Shown here one piece after another: positions 1-10,532 of a stretch of 64,000 bases of DNA. This DNA is from Rhizobium sp. CF080 (lineage in GTDB: Bacteria; Pseudomonadota; Alphaproteobacteria; Rhizobiales; Rhizobiaceae): positions 310,001 to 374,000 of the forward strand of contig NZ_AKKC02000016.1 of the NCBI RefSeq assembly GCF_000282095.2. Reading direction: 5' to 3'. Made by a program: the position numbers and the translations under genes. The notes under the pieces were generated by a model. The model saw only the letters and a list, made by a program, of their open reading frames with translations. It was not told the origin of the DNA and did no database searches. Numbering within the stretch: position 1 is the stretch's first letter; every line of letters starts with the position of its first letter.

Positions 1-1212
1 CATGTCTATGGCGAGGCCCACGTCACCTATGCTCGAAACATCACCGACGTCGACGACAAGATCAACGCGCGGGCGCTGCGCGACCATCCCGGCCTGCCGC
101 TCAACGAGGCGATCCGCGCTGTCACGGAAAAGACCGAGACGCAGTTCCACGAAGACGTGGCGGCGCTCGGCTGCCTGGAGCCGACCGTCGAGCCGCGGGC
201 GACCGACAACATTGCCGAGATGATCGAGATCATCGGCAGGCTGATCGGCAACGGCCATGCCTATGTGGCATCCGGCGAAGTGCTGTTCCACACCAAGTCG
301 ATGCGTGACTACGGCCAGCTTTCCAAGCGCCCGCTCGACGAGCAGCAGGCCGGGGCCCGCGTCGCGGTCGATGCGCACAAGAAGAACCCCGGCGATTTCG
401 TGCTGTGGAAACTCTCCTCCCACAACGAACCAGGCTGGGAAAGCCCCTGGGGCCGCGGCCGTCCGGGCTGGCATATCGAGTGCTCGGCGATGAGCCGGCG
501 TTACCTCGGCGAGGTGTTCGACATTCATGGCGGCGGGCTCGACCTGATCTTCCCGCACCACGAGAACGAGATCGCCCAGTCGCGCTGCGCCCATGGCACG
601 GATGTGATGGCGAATGTCTGGATGCATAACGGCTTCGTGCAGGTCGAAGGCCGCAAGATGTCGAAGTCCGAGGGCAATTTCGTCACCATCCACGATCTGC
701 TGCACACCGAAAAATTCGGCGGCCGCCAATGGCCGGGCGAGGTGCTGCGGCTTGCGATGCTGATGACCCACTACCGCGAGCCGATCGACTTTTCGGTGAA
801 GCGGCTGGAAGAGGCCGAACGCCTCATCGCCAAGTGGCCGGCGGCGGAAGCCTCCGGCGCGCTCCCCTGCGATACGGTGATGAACGCGCTTGCCGACGAC
901 CTCAACACGGTCGCTGCCGTGCAGGCGCTTCACGCGCTGGCGCAGGAGGCTCACGGCGATCCAGATGCGCTTGCGGTGTTTGCCGCAAGTGCTGCCCTTC
1001 TCGGCGTGCTTCCGGAGAAGACCGAGGTGGACGAGGCGTTGGCGTCTGCCGTCGACGCGCTGGTCGCCATGCGGCTCGAAATGCTGAAGGCGAAAAATTT
1101 CGCCGAGGCCGACAAGATCCGCAACGAACTGGCCGACAAAGGAATCCAGCTGAAGGACGGCAAGGACCCGGCAACGGGCGAGAGGGTGACGACCTGGGAG
1201 GTGAAGCGGTAA
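1..1212 (+). CDS. cysS: Cysteinyl-tRNA synthetase (5'-truncated by window edge)
   Basis: Class I aminoacyl-tRNA synthetase that charges tRNA-Cys with cysteine in the cytoplasm. The frame is open from base 1, so the N-terminus with the HIGH motif lies outside the window. The first visible residues ([20 protein letters not shown]) match the conserved block after HIGH. The zinc-site regions [10 protein letters not shown] and [15 protein letters not shown] are present, and the KMSKS loop is encoded at 655-669. The C-terminus carries the usual short helical domain. The stop at 1212 is followed 34 bases later by a VOC gene on the same strand. Family assignment is near certain; only the start is missing. 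Confidence 0.97.
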   Translation, partial: HVYGEAHVTYARNITDVDDKINARALRDHPGLPLNEAIRAVTEKTETQFHEDVAALGCLEPTVEPRATDNIAEMIEIIGRLIGNGHAYVASGEVLFHTKSMRDYGQLSKRPLDEQQAGARVAVDAHKKNPGDFVLWKLSSHNEPGWESPWGRGRPGWHIECSAMSRRYLGEVFDIHGGGLDLIFPHHENEIAQSRCAHGTDVMANVWMHNGFVQVEGRKMSKSEGNFVTIHDLLHTEKFGGRQWPGEVLRLAMLMTHYREPIDFSVKRLEEAERLIAKWPAAEASGALPCDTVMNALADDLNTVAAVQALHALAQEAHGDPDALAVFAASAALLGVLPEKTEVDEALASAVDALVAMRLEMLKAKNFAEADKIRNELADKGIQLKDGKDPATGERVTTWEVKR

Positions 1213-1246
1213 GCTTCACCTCTCCGATAAAGGCGAGGAGCAGGCG

Positions 1247-1633
1247 ATGATCGATCACATGGGCATCAAGGTCGCGGATTTCGACCGCGCCCGAGCATTC
1301 TACGACGCAGCCTTGGCGCCGCTCGGCGCCTCGCTGCTCTACATGGTGCCCGCCGAATATACGGGTGGCGTCAAGGTTGGCGGCTATGGGCGCGAGAGGC
1401 CGGTCTACTGGCTGCATGAGGACAAGCCGGCAGGCGGCCATTCGCAGCATATCGCATTTACCGCCAACAACCGCGCCGAGGTGGACGCCTTCTACGCGGC
1501 GGCGATGGCCGCCGGCGGAACCGACAACGGCCCGCCCGGTCTGCGCGTCCACTACCATCCGAATTATTACGGCGCCTTCGTCTTTGACCCCGACGGCAAC
1601 AATATCGAGGCGGTGTGCCACGCGCCGGAATAA
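1247..1633 (+). CDS. VOC-family (glyoxalase/dioxygenase-like) protein
   Basis: A 128-residue single-module vicinal-oxygen-chelate protein. It opens with the typical IDHMGIKVADFDRARAFYDA strand-helix, and has candidate metal ligands His4, His68 (in QHIAF) and Glu121 near the C-terminus (DPDGNNIEAV). Known members are metal-dependent lyases, dioxygenases or resistance proteins; the substrate cannot be read from the sequence. The ATG is preceded by GAGGAG at suitable spacing. It lies 34 bases after cysS and may be cotranscribed with it. Confidence 0.85.
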   Translation: MIDHMGIKVADFDRARAFYDAALAPLGASLLYMVPAEYTGGVKVGGYGRERPVYWLHEDKPAGGHSQHIAFTANNRAEVDAFYAAAMAAGGTDNGPPGLRVHYHPNYYGAFVFDPDGNNIEAVCHAPE

Positions 1634-1696
1634 AGGTTCGGTTGTTCCGGGCGGCCAACAGGCATATGCTTACGGCATAGGCCAAGGAGAATGAAC

Positions 1697-1936
1697 ATGG
1701 GTGCAGAGCGTCATGTGAAGCTGTTCCGCAACGGCCGCAACCAAGCGGTCCGTATTCCTGTGGAATTCGAAATGCCCGGTGACGAGGCGATCATGCGTAA
1801 GGAGGGCGATCGGCTGGTCATTGAGCCGGTGAGAAAAACCGACCTTCTTGAATGGCTGGCAACAATCGGACCGTGGGAAGGAGAATTCCCCGAGCTCGAC
1901 ATCGATGAACCTCTGCCACGGGACTTCGATCTGTGA
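1697..1936 (+). CDS. vapB: VapB-type antitoxin (AbrB/SpoVT swapped-hairpin fold)
   Basis: Predicted 79-aa antitoxin that binds DNA through an AbrB-type N-terminus (HVKLFRNGRNQAVRIPVEFE) and would neutralise the VapC toxin with its acidic C-terminal tail (EGEFPELDIDEPLPRDFDL). The ATG at 1697 is preferred over the one at 1691 because AAGGAG at about 1684-1689 is correctly spaced for the former. Its 3' end overlaps the vapC start by 4 bases, the standard type II module layout. It is the first gene of a run of six overlapping genes reaching 4769. Autoregulation of its own promoter is expected for the family; no clear operator was identified. Confidence 0.85.
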   Translation: MGAERHVKLFRNGRNQAVRIPVEFEMPGDEAIMRKEGDRLVIEPVRKTDLLEWLATIGPWEGEFPELDIDEPLPRDFDL

Positions 1937-2352
1937 CCGATCATACGTTCATGCTCGACACCAATATCCTGTCGGATCTCGTTCGAAATCCGCGTGGTCG
2001 CGTGCAGCAGAAAATCCGGCGACATGGCATCAATGCCGTCTGCATGAGCGCAATTGCGGTCTCGGAGATAAGATTTGGACTCGCAAAGAGACGTTCCGAG
2101 GAGTTTTCCGATCGAGTCGAGGCTGCGCTGAGCCGTATCGCTCTTCTGGATTATGGAGATGACGCTACATTCGCCTATGCATCAATTCGCGATGATTTGC
2201 AAAGTCGCGGTACGGCCATAGGAACGACGGATCTGTTTATCGCCGCGCATGCCAAGTCCCTGGATCTCACACTTGTCACCAACAATATCCGCGAGTTCTC
2301 GCGGGTCGATGGATTGAAGGTGGAAAACTGGCTTGAGGAGGACAGCCCATGA
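1933..2352 (+). CDS. vapC: VapC-type PIN-domain ribonuclease toxin
   Basis: 139-aa PIN-domain protein, the usual length for VapC toxins, which cleave tRNA or other RNA when released from VapB. Acidic metal-site residues are in place: Asp9 (MLDTN), Glu45 (SEIRFG) and Asp100 (TTDLFIAAHA), followed by the VTNN segment and the terminal ENWLEE. All catalytic positions are retained, so the toxin appears active. Its start overlaps vapB by 4 bases and its stop overlaps the next gene, a GFA-family protein, also by 4 bases. That coupling to metabolic genes is unusual for a toxin-antitoxin module. Confidence 0.9.
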   Translation: MTDHTFMLDTNILSDLVRNPRGRVQQKIRRHGINAVCMSAIAVSEIRFGLAKRRSEEFSDRVEAALSRIALLDYGDDATFAYASIRDDLQSRGTAIGTTDLFIAAHAKSLDLTLVTNNIREFSRVDGLKVENWLEEDSP

Positions 2353-2842
2353 CCCAGATCCACACCGGCGGCTGCCAGTGCGGCGCTGTGCGATACCGGG
2401 CGGAAGGAGCCCTCGGGTTTCCGCATCTGTGCCATTGCCGCATGTGCCAGAAGGCGGCCGGCAATTATTTCATGCCGCTCGGCGGGGTGATGTACGAAAA
2501 CTTCAAGCTGACGCGCGGCGAGCCCGCCTGGTTCCAGTCGTCGGAAACCGTACGCCGCGGCTTCTGCGAAAAATGCGGCACGCCGCTCTTCTATGACGGA
2601 TCGAGCGACCATATCAGCATCACGCTCGGTTCCCTCGACGACCCGCAATCGGTAAGGCCGGCACTGCAGACCAATCTTGCCCACAAGATGTCCTGGTTCG
2701 GCGAACTCGACCGCCTGCATCACGATCTGAAGATGGACATGACCGAGGACGAGGAAAAGACGGTCCTGGCCAGCAGCAACCAGCATCCCGATCACGACAC
2801 CGAGGTCTTGCCGCGCCGGAACGGGCAAGCGGAGGGCCGGTC

Positions 2843-2846
<4 letters not shown>
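2349..2846 (+). CDS. GFA-family zinc protein, paralogue 1 of 3
   Basis: 165-aa member of the GFA family (named after glutathione-dependent formaldehyde-activating enzyme, a function now doubtful for the fold). Zinc-binding cysteines of the Mss4-like fold are Cys9/Cys11 ([11 protein letters not shown]), Cys28/Cys30/Cys33 (CHCRMCQKA) and Cys73/Cys76 (GFCEKCGTPL). It ends with the QHPDHDTE block shared by the next two genes. It overlaps vapC upstream and its paralogue downstream by 4 bases each, implying translational coupling. The substrate is unknown. Confidence 0.9.
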
Positions 2847-4769
<1,923 letters not shown>

Positions 4770-4785
4770 CCGTGGAGTTCGTGGC

Positions 4786-4970
4786 CACCCCCCTCTGCCC
4801 TGCCGGGCATCTCCCCCTCAAGGGGGGAGATCGAAGGAGGCACGGCCTTCCCCAAGCAATGACCGCAAGAGACGGCCGCGGCAATCCTAAATCTGTCTTG
4901 CGGGCGAGGCATCGCTCCTGTCCGATCTCCCCCCTTGAGGGGGAGATGCCCGGCAGGGCAGAGGGGGGTG
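4786..4970. repeat. RIME-like inverted pair, perfect 48-bp arms
   Basis: Two copies of one 48-base GC-rich element face each other at 4786-4833 and 4923-4970, separated by 89 bases. Reading the second on the minus strand reproduces the first exactly. Each arm contains its own palindromes (CCCTGCCGGGCA and CTCCCCCTCAAGGGGGGAG). Layout and composition resemble the Rhizobium-specific intergenic mosaic elements. It lies between pip and cimA; the transcript could fold into a very long hairpin and may act as a terminator or RNA-processing site. Confidence 0.8.
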
Positions 4971-5010
4971 ATGCCGCCAACAGCATAATCTTGCTCCAGG
5001 AGGAGCACCC

Positions 5011-6627
5011 ATGACACGTGAACGCATCTATCTCTTCGACACCACGCTGCGCGATGGCCAGCAGACGCCTGGCGTCGATTTTTCCGTCGAGGACAAGATC
5101 GCCATTTCCAACCTGCTGGACGAATTCGGCCTCGATTACGTCGAAGGCGGTTATCCCGGCGCCAACCCGACCGACACCGCTTTTTTCTCGCAGAAGCGCA
5201 CCGCGAAGTCGAAATTCGTCGCCTTCGGCATGACCAAGCGGGCCGGCATTTCCGCCTCCAACGATCCGGGCCTGGCCGTGCTGCTGCAGGCCAAGAGCGA
5301 TGCTACCTGTTTCGTCGCCAAGAGCTGGGATTATCACGTGCGCGTCGCGCTCGGCTGTTCGAACGAGGAGAACCTTGAATCCATCCGCGACAGTGTCGAG
5401 GCCGCCCGCGGCGCTGCTAAGGAAGCGCTGGTCGACTGCGAGCATTTCTTCGACGGCTACAAGGCGAACCCCGAATATGCGCTCGCCTGCGCTAGGACTG
5501 CCTATGAGGCCGGCGCACGCTGGGTGGTGCTCTGCGACACCAATGGCGGCACCCAGCCGGGCGAGATCCGCGCCATCGTCGAGGCAGTCATCGCGTCCGG
5601 CATTCCGGGCACCTCGCTCGGTATCCATGCCCATGACGACACCGGCCAGGCAGTCGCCAATTCGCTCGCCGCGATCGAGGCGGGCTGTCGGCAGATCCAG
5701 GGCACGTTGAACGGCATCGGCGAACGCTGCGGCAACGCCAATCTCGTGACGATCATCGCGACGCTTGCCCTGAAGGACGCTTACATCAGCCGGTTCGAGA
5801 CGGCGATCGATGCGGAGCGGCTGACCGGCCTCACCCGCCTCAGCCACGCCTTCGACGAGCTCTTGAACCGCTCCCCGAACCACCAGGCGCCTTACGTCGG
5901 CGCGTCCGCTTTCGCCACCAAGGCCGGCATCCATGCCTCGGCGCTCTTGAAAGACCCGCGCACCTACGAACACGTAACGCCGGAAAGTGTCGGCAACCTG
6001 CGCAAGGTCATGGTGTCCGACCAGGGTGGCAAGTCGAACTTCATCAACGCGCTGAAGCGCCGCGGCATCGAGGTCGGCAAGGACGATCCGAGGCTCGACC
6101 AGCTGATCTCGATCGTCAAGGAACGCGAGGCGACCGGCTATGCCTATGAAGGCGCCGACGCGAGCTTTGAACTGCTCGCCCGTCGCACGCTCGGCACCAT
6201 TCCGGAGTTCTTCTCGGTCGAAGGTTTTCGGGTGATGGTCGAGCGCCGGTTCGACAGCCACGGCCGCATCAAAATCGTCTCGGAAGCGGTGGTCAAACTC
6301 GTCGTCGACGGCCAGACGCTGATGTCGGTCGCCGAGGGCGACGGCCCGGTCAACGCGCTCGACCGGGCGCTCCGCAAGGATTTCGGCAAATACCAGCACG
6401 AGATCGACGACCTGGTTCTCGCCGACTTCAAGGTGCGTATCCTCAACGGCGGCACCGAGGCGATCACCCGCGTGCTGATCGAATCCACCGATGGCGACGG
6501 CGTGCGCTGGTGGACGGTCGGCGTTTCGGAAAACATCATCGACGCCTCGTTCCAGGCGCTGATGGATTCGGTCATCTACAAGCTGATGAAGAACCGGCAA
6601 CTGGCGGGGAAGATCGCGGCGGAGTGA
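5011..6627 (+). CDS. cimA: (R)-citramalate synthase
   Basis: 538-aa member of the alpha-isopropylmalate synthase/homocitrate synthase family, long form with C-terminal regulatory domain. It condenses acetyl-CoA and pyruvate to citramalate, feeding 2-oxobutyrate and isoleucine synthesis without threonine. Seen: the N-terminal FDTTLRDGQQTPG motif, the metal-site HAHDDTGQAVAN, NGIGERCGNANL, and a LeuA-type allosteric dimer domain from roughly residue 400. The spacing pattern of this N-terminus fits CimA better than LeuA, though substrate cannot be proved. The ATG is preceded by a strong AGGAGG-type site. Confidence 0.92.
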   Translation: MTRERIYLFDTTLRDGQQTPGVDFSVEDKIAISNLLDEFGLDYVEGGYPGANPTDTAFFSQKRTAKSKFVAFGMTKRAGISASNDPGLAVLLQAKSDATCFVAKSWDYHVRVALGCSNEENLESIRDSVEAARGAAKEALVDCEHFFDGYKANPEYALACARTAYEAGARWVVLCDTNGGTQPGEIRAIVEAVIASGIPGTSLGIHAHDDTGQAVANSLAAIEAGCRQIQGTLNGIGERCGNANLVTIIATLALKDAYISRFETAIDAERLTGLTRLSHAFDELLNRSPNHQAPYVGASAFATKAGIHASALLKDPRTYEHVTPESVGNLRKVMVSDQGGKSNFINALKRRGIEVGKDDPRLDQLISIVKEREATGYAYEGADASFELLARRTLGTIPEFFSVEGFRVMVERRFDSHGRIKIVSEAVVKLVVDGQTLMSVAEGDGPVNALDRALRKDFGKYQHEIDDLVLADFKVRILNGGTEAITRVLIESTDGDGVRWWTVGVSENIIDASFQALMDSVIYKLMKNRQLAGKIAAE

Positions 6628-6808
6628 GGGCTCGTAAAACACCGCAGCCCGATCGGCGTGGCCCGACCGTCATATGCTGCGCGGGTTGATCGTTTCCTCG
6701 ACTTCGGCGGCATGCTGGTTTAATGCTCCGACGTAACAACGAATGGTCAGAGGTTTTGGTCAAGCCAGGAGCCGGCACCTTTGCACCCGATCTGCGGCTC
6801 TTCCCCGG

Positions 6809-7897
6809 ATGAGCGCAATCTCAACCTGCGGAGAGCTCATCCATGACGGTGTCACCGAATTTTCGTATCAAACCTTGACCGGCTCCAACCCGCCCTCATC
6901 GCTTGAACGGCTTGGCTGGTCCGATTTCTTTGCGGATCAGCTCGAGCCGGGCGAAACGGAACTTCTGCCCTGGCGCATTGCCTCGGTTCACCGGGCGCGC
7001 ATCGACGCGATCGATGTCAGCGGACCGGTCGGGATCGAGCTTCCTCCCAATGCCAATACCGCGGAGTTTGCGGTGGGCGACTGGGTTCTGGCCGATCCCC
7101 TGACGGGCATGTTCGTGCGCCGCCTCGACCGAAAGACCGTGTTTCAACGGCGGAACGAAGGCGGACACGGCCAGCAGCTTGCCGCGGCCAATGTCGATAC
7201 CCTGTTCATCGTCACCTCCTGCAATGCCGATTTCAACCCCGGACGGCTGGAGCGCTACCTGATCATGGCCAACCAGGCCGGCACCAATCCGGTGATCGTG
7301 CTGACCAAGGCCGACACGGTCGAAGATGCCAGCCTGTTCGAACAACAGGCCAAGGCGCTGCAGCGCGACCTGCCGGTGGTTGTCCTCAATGCGCGGTCCG
7401 AAGATGCCGTTTCGCTGCTGAAGCCGTGGTGCGACGTCGGGCAGACGGTGGCCCTGGTCGGCTCCTCCGGCGTCGGCAAGTCGACGCTGGTCAACACCCT
7501 GGCCGGGCCTGCGTCCGCCACGCTGCAGAAGACCGGCAGCATCCGCGAACATGATGCCAAGGGTCGCCACACCACGACAGGACGATCGCTGCATGCCATT
7601 GCCGGCGGCGGCTGGGTGATCGACACGCCGGGGATCAGAACGCTCTATGTCAGCGATGTTACCGACGGCATCGATACGCTGTTTGCGGAAATCACCGATC
7701 TGGCGCCGCTTTGCCGGTTTCGCGATTGCACCCATGCCCACGAACCGGGATGCGCCGTGCAGGCGGCCGTCGCCAGTGGCGAACTTGCCGCCGATCGCCT
7801 GGAACGCTGGCGCAGCCTGCTTGCGGAAAACCGCGACAGAACGCCGGTGTTGAGCGGTCCAAAGGGCAACAAGATCGTCCGCAAGAAGAAATACTGA
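6809..7897 (+). CDS. rsgA: Small-ribosomal-subunit biogenesis GTPase RsgA
   Basis: Circularly permuted GTPase that checks late 30S subunit maturation. Domain order: an OB-fold-like N-terminus, then G4 (VLTKAD), G1/P-loop (GSSGVGKST, around residues 218-226), G3 (DTPG) and a C-terminal zinc knuckle (LCRFRDCTHAHEPGC). A further in-frame ATG exists at 6743, and a TTG lies in the TLTGS segment; neither start has a convincing ribosome-binding site, so the first 20-40 residues are uncertain. The Lys-rich end (KIVRKKKY) is typical of RNA-binding members. Confidence 0.93.
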   Translation: MSAISTCGELIHDGVTEFSYQTLTGSNPPSSLERLGWSDFFADQLEPGETELLPWRIASVHRARIDAIDVSGPVGIELPPNANTAEFAVGDWVLADPLTGMFVRRLDRKTVFQRRNEGGHGQQLAAANVDTLFIVTSCNADFNPGRLERYLIMANQAGTNPVIVLTKADTVEDASLFEQQAKALQRDLPVVVLNARSEDAVSLLKPWCDVGQTVALVGSSGVGKSTLVNTLAGPASATLQKTGSIREHDAKGRHTTTGRSLHAIAGGGWVIDTPGIRTLYVSDVTDGIDTLFAEITDLAPLCRFRDCTHAHEPGCAVQAAVASGELAADRLERWRSLLAENRDRTPVLSGPKGNKIVRKKKY

Positions 7898-8129
7898 GGG
7901 ACATCGCCCGATATCCTTGCGGCAGGAGGCTGCGGGTGTATATAGCCCCAATCCTCTGGCCCGCTCCCCTGGCCATTGAATATCAGGGGCCTTCATACCC
8001 ATATAGATGACACATCGAGGCAGCCGCTCGCGGGAATGACGCAGCAGCGCCTGGCAACCAACTCCCTCACTATCCATTCATCCAAGAGGCTTCGGCATCC
8101 TGCTGGAGCATCGAGATCGGAGACGTCCC

Positions 8130-8288
8130 ATGTCTGACAAGAAAGCAAACACCTCGGACCAGCCTTACGAACCTATCCCCTTTGCCAAAAAGCATCGCAT
8201 ATCGGTCGAGGATGCCAAGGCTATCATCGAAAAGTACGGCGCAGACCGAAAGTCGGCCGACAAGGAAGCACGGCGCGTCGCCGTTTGA
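8130..8288 (+). CDS. Small conserved-looking protein of unknown function (52 aa)
   Basis: A 52-codon frame that reads M-S-D-K-K at its start, contains YEPIPFAKKHRISVEDAKAI, and ends in a Lys/Arg-rich helix (RKSADKEARR). It has a good ribosome-binding site (CGGAGA) about 6 bases upstream and alphaproteobacterial codon choice. The sequence is very hydrophilic, with no membrane segment or signal peptide. The helical ISVEDAKAIIEKYGADR stretch loosely recalls DUF3606-type small proteins of rhizobia, which is a guess from memory. It stands alone between rsgA and a convergent pentapeptide-repeat gene. Confidence 0.6.
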   Translation: MSDKKANTSDQPYEPIPFAKKHRISVEDAKAIIEKYGADRKSADKEARRVAV

Positions 8289-8443
8289 CCAAGACCGCGA
8301 TCGGACCCTGCCCGGCTGCCCGCAGCCTGAGGCCCGAGCGAAAATGAATCCATCGACGATCGACCGATGAAGGCTCGCCATGTGGCAGGTCCTCATCCCA
8401 CGACGCGGCTGGAGAACCGGAGACTGAAGGATGCCGGACCCGG

Positions 8444-9133
8444 CTACTGAACCTTCAGTCCCAGTTCCGCCAGGATTTGCCCGGCCTGCTGCCGCGAGAT
8501 CGTCGCTCCTCTGAACTTCTTGGCATCGATCAGCTTCAAGCCTCCGAGGTCCGCGCCGCGCAGATCCGCGCCTTCGAACCTCGCATCGACGAGGCCCGTG
8601 TCGCGCAGGCTGCAGCCATCGAACACGACATCTCGAAAATCGCATTTCGACAGATCGGCCATGCCGAAATCGACCCGCTCGATCCGGGATTTCCGGAACG
8701 ACAGCGCGGGAAGTCTCGCCTGAGCGAGGATGGTCTCCTTGAACGACAGGCCGAGGGAGGCGATCCGGGTCAGATTGGCACCCGTCAACTTGCAGCCGAC
8801 GAACTGGGTGTCGTTCATTTTGGCTTCCAGGAAAGCGGCGTTGTTGAAATCGCAATTGCGGAATTCCGCGTCCGCGAGGTTCGCACCTGAAAAATTGGCG
8901 AACGGTCCCCGGCATCCCTCGAACTTCGCCCCTTCAAGGTCGGCGGCCCGCAGATTGACGGTCGTCATCCGGCAGTTCCTGAATTCCCAGCGCTGCAGAT
9001 CGAGCCCGGACAGGTCCGCCTCCTCCAGCGTGCAGCCGTTCAGGACCACCGTGTTTCCGGCGGCCGTAAAGCCAAGCACCTCGGCGCGTCCGATCCGCTG
9101 TTCGGAAACCTCGATGGGATCCTGCTCCACCAT
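8444..9133 (-). CDS. Pentapeptide-repeat protein
   Basis: 229-aa protein made mainly of A(D/N)LXX-type pentapeptide repeats from about residue 45 to 205 (examples: LEEADLSGLDL, LEGAKFEG, FSGANLADAEF, FEGADLRGADLGGL). These fold as a right-handed quadrilateral beta-helix. Relatives include the Qnr/MfpA DNA mimics that protect gyrase, but most members have no known role and nothing here identifies a target. The ATG at 9133 (MVEQDPIEV) is preferred over an upstream TTG because AGAGG precedes it by 8 bases. No signal peptide. Confidence 0.85.
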   Translation of the reverse strand: MVEQDPIEVSEQRIGRAEVLGFTAAGNTVVLNGCTLEEADLSGLDLQRWEFRNCRMTTVNLRAADLEGAKFEGCRGPFANFSGANLADAEFRNCDFNNAAFLEAKMNDTQFVGCKLTGANLTRIASLGLSFKETILAQARLPALSFRKSRIERVDFGMADLSKCDFRDVVFDGCSLRDTGLVDARFEGADLRGADLGGLKLIDAKKFRGATISRQQAGQILAELGLKVQ

Positions 9134-9295
9134 GACATTCGCCTCTGCTGACAGTTGTTTGCGTGATTGATCAGAGATTCGGGTTGCAAACAACCGGTGG
9201 GATGCGACGGTGGAGGCTAGGGGTTCAGCTTGCCACCGTTGACCGCCTAAGCGACTCGGTAGAAGGTTGCCTCAGAAGACAATCGGGGGTTCTAG

Positions 9296-9970
9296 ATGGC
9301 ATCGCATCCCTACATATCCGGCCCACGCAACATTACGCAGATGATTGGGTTCCTGCGTAAGAACTTCCCGGCCACTGTAACGTCCGACACAGTCAAGAGG
9401 CTAGGCCTTGCTTCCAATAACGAGAGCTACGTTATAAATGTACTTCAGTTTCTCGGCCTTATAGATGAACAGGGAAAGAGGACTGTCGAAGGCCACGCCG
9501 TGATGACGAAGCATGACGAAGGCGAGTTTCAATCGTCTTTCGAGGCAGTCGTGAAGGCGGCGTATTCTGATCTTTTCGATTTGCGAGCCGACGACGCTTG
9601 GTCAATGAATAGGGACCAACTTGTCGGCTTTTTTCGCAGTGTCGACAAGACGAGCGATATTATTGGTGGCAGGCAGGCCGGTGTATTCATGGCTTTGCGA
9701 GAGTTGGCTGGTCATCAACCAGAAGAAGTAACGGCAGGAAAGCCAAAGGTAGCCAACGGCGGTAGAACAAAGACGTCAATTAAACGAGCAAAACCTGCGG
9801 AACAAACAAAGTCCGACGAGGTAGTGCAGGATGTGTCGCCTCCGCCATCGAAACAGCTAAAAGGTGACATGGCTTTGACTGTACGTATCGAGATCAATTT
9901 GCCTGCCGAGGGGACGCAGGAAACTTATGACGCAATTTTTAAAAGCATCAGGGCCAATCTATTCCCATGA
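9296..9970 (+). CDS. DUF5343-domain protein, partner of a HEPN-like gene
   Basis: 224-aa protein beginning MASHPYISGPRNITQMIGFL, which I recognise as the start of DUF5343, a family of unknown function. Residues about 28-75 (SDTVKRLGLASNNESYVINV, FLGLIDEQGKRTVEG) look like a winged-helix module. A charged linker (about 145-190) and a short terminal block (MALTVRIEINLP ... IRANLFP) follow. Base composition drops sharply: 25 of 60 bases are G/C in 9421-9480, versus clearly higher in neighbours, suggesting recent acquisition. Its stop overlaps the next gene by 4 bases. Likely the sensor or antitoxin half of a two-gene accessory cassette; this is inference. Confidence 0.8.
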   Translation: MASHPYISGPRNITQMIGFLRKNFPATVTSDTVKRLGLASNNESYVINVLQFLGLIDEQGKRTVEGHAVMTKHDEGEFQSSFEAVVKAAYSDLFDLRADDAWSMNRDQLVGFFRSVDKTSDIIGGRQAGVFMALRELAGHQPEEVTAGKPKVANGGRTKTSIKRAKPAEQTKSDEVVQDVSPPPSKQLKGDMALTVRIEINLPAEGTQETYDAIFKSIRANLFP

Positions 9971-10443
9971 GCGACGCGTTTTCGCTTTTCGAACGGATCG
10001 CGCGTGGAGCTAGGAATATTGGGCAACCTACAGCCATCGAGAGCCGTGGGGTTCATCCCTTTGATGAGCGTAATATCCATCCCGATATTACCAGCGTATC
10101 GTTAAAACTGTTCGATGATGGTCACTACGCACAAGCGACATTCGAGGCGTTCAAATATATCGACAATCAAGTTAAAGCGATTTCTGGAATTGAGGAGACG
10201 GGCTTTAGCCTGATGATGAATGCGTTTAACGAAACAATCCCGAAGATTAAGCTCACCGACCTAAAAACTATGAGCGACAAAGACGAGCAGAAGGGTTTCC
10301 GATACGTATTCGCTGGTACTATGTCCGGAATTCGGAACCCTCGTGGACACGACAACCGCGTCGATCCAATCGATCTCTGCCTAGATCATCTTTCGGTTGC
10401 CTCGGTCCTGCTAAGGACACTTGAGGCTCGCAAAACCCCCTAG
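9967..10443 (+). CDS. TIGR02391 family HEPN-like protein, putative RNase effector
   Basis: 158-aa protein matching the TIGR02391 (Ymh-like) pattern: IHPDITSVSLKLFDDGHYAQ, a central helix ending NAFNETIPKIKL, and FAGTMSGIRNPRGHDN. Residues Arg123 and His128 form an R-x4-H motif (RNPRGH) in the position where HEPN-domain ribonucleases carry their catalytic R-x4-6-H. HEPN proteins are common toxins and antiviral effectors. The start ATG overlaps the DUF5343 stop by 4 bases, so the pair is translationally coupled. GC content is low as in its partner. RNase activity is inferred, not shown. Confidence 0.8.
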   Translation: MSDAFSLFERIARGARNIGQPTAIESRGVHPFDERNIHPDITSVSLKLFDDGHYAQATFEAFKYIDNQVKAISGIEETGFSLMMNAFNETIPKIKLTDLKTMSDKDEQKGFRYVFAGTMSGIRNPRGHDNRVDPIDLCLDHLSVASVLLRTLEARKTP

Positions 10444-10532
10444 TGAGACAACCGTACAGAGGGTGTTATGCTGGGCGCTTATGGCACGAAGCGGAGTATA
10501 TCTCGGGTCTCGCCTAGATTTCGAAGCCTCCG

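Noticed and set aside
9134-9295. Possible tRNA-derived attachment site before the HEPN cassette
   Set aside because: No tRNA-like cloverleaf and no matching direct repeat after 10443 could be found by eye.
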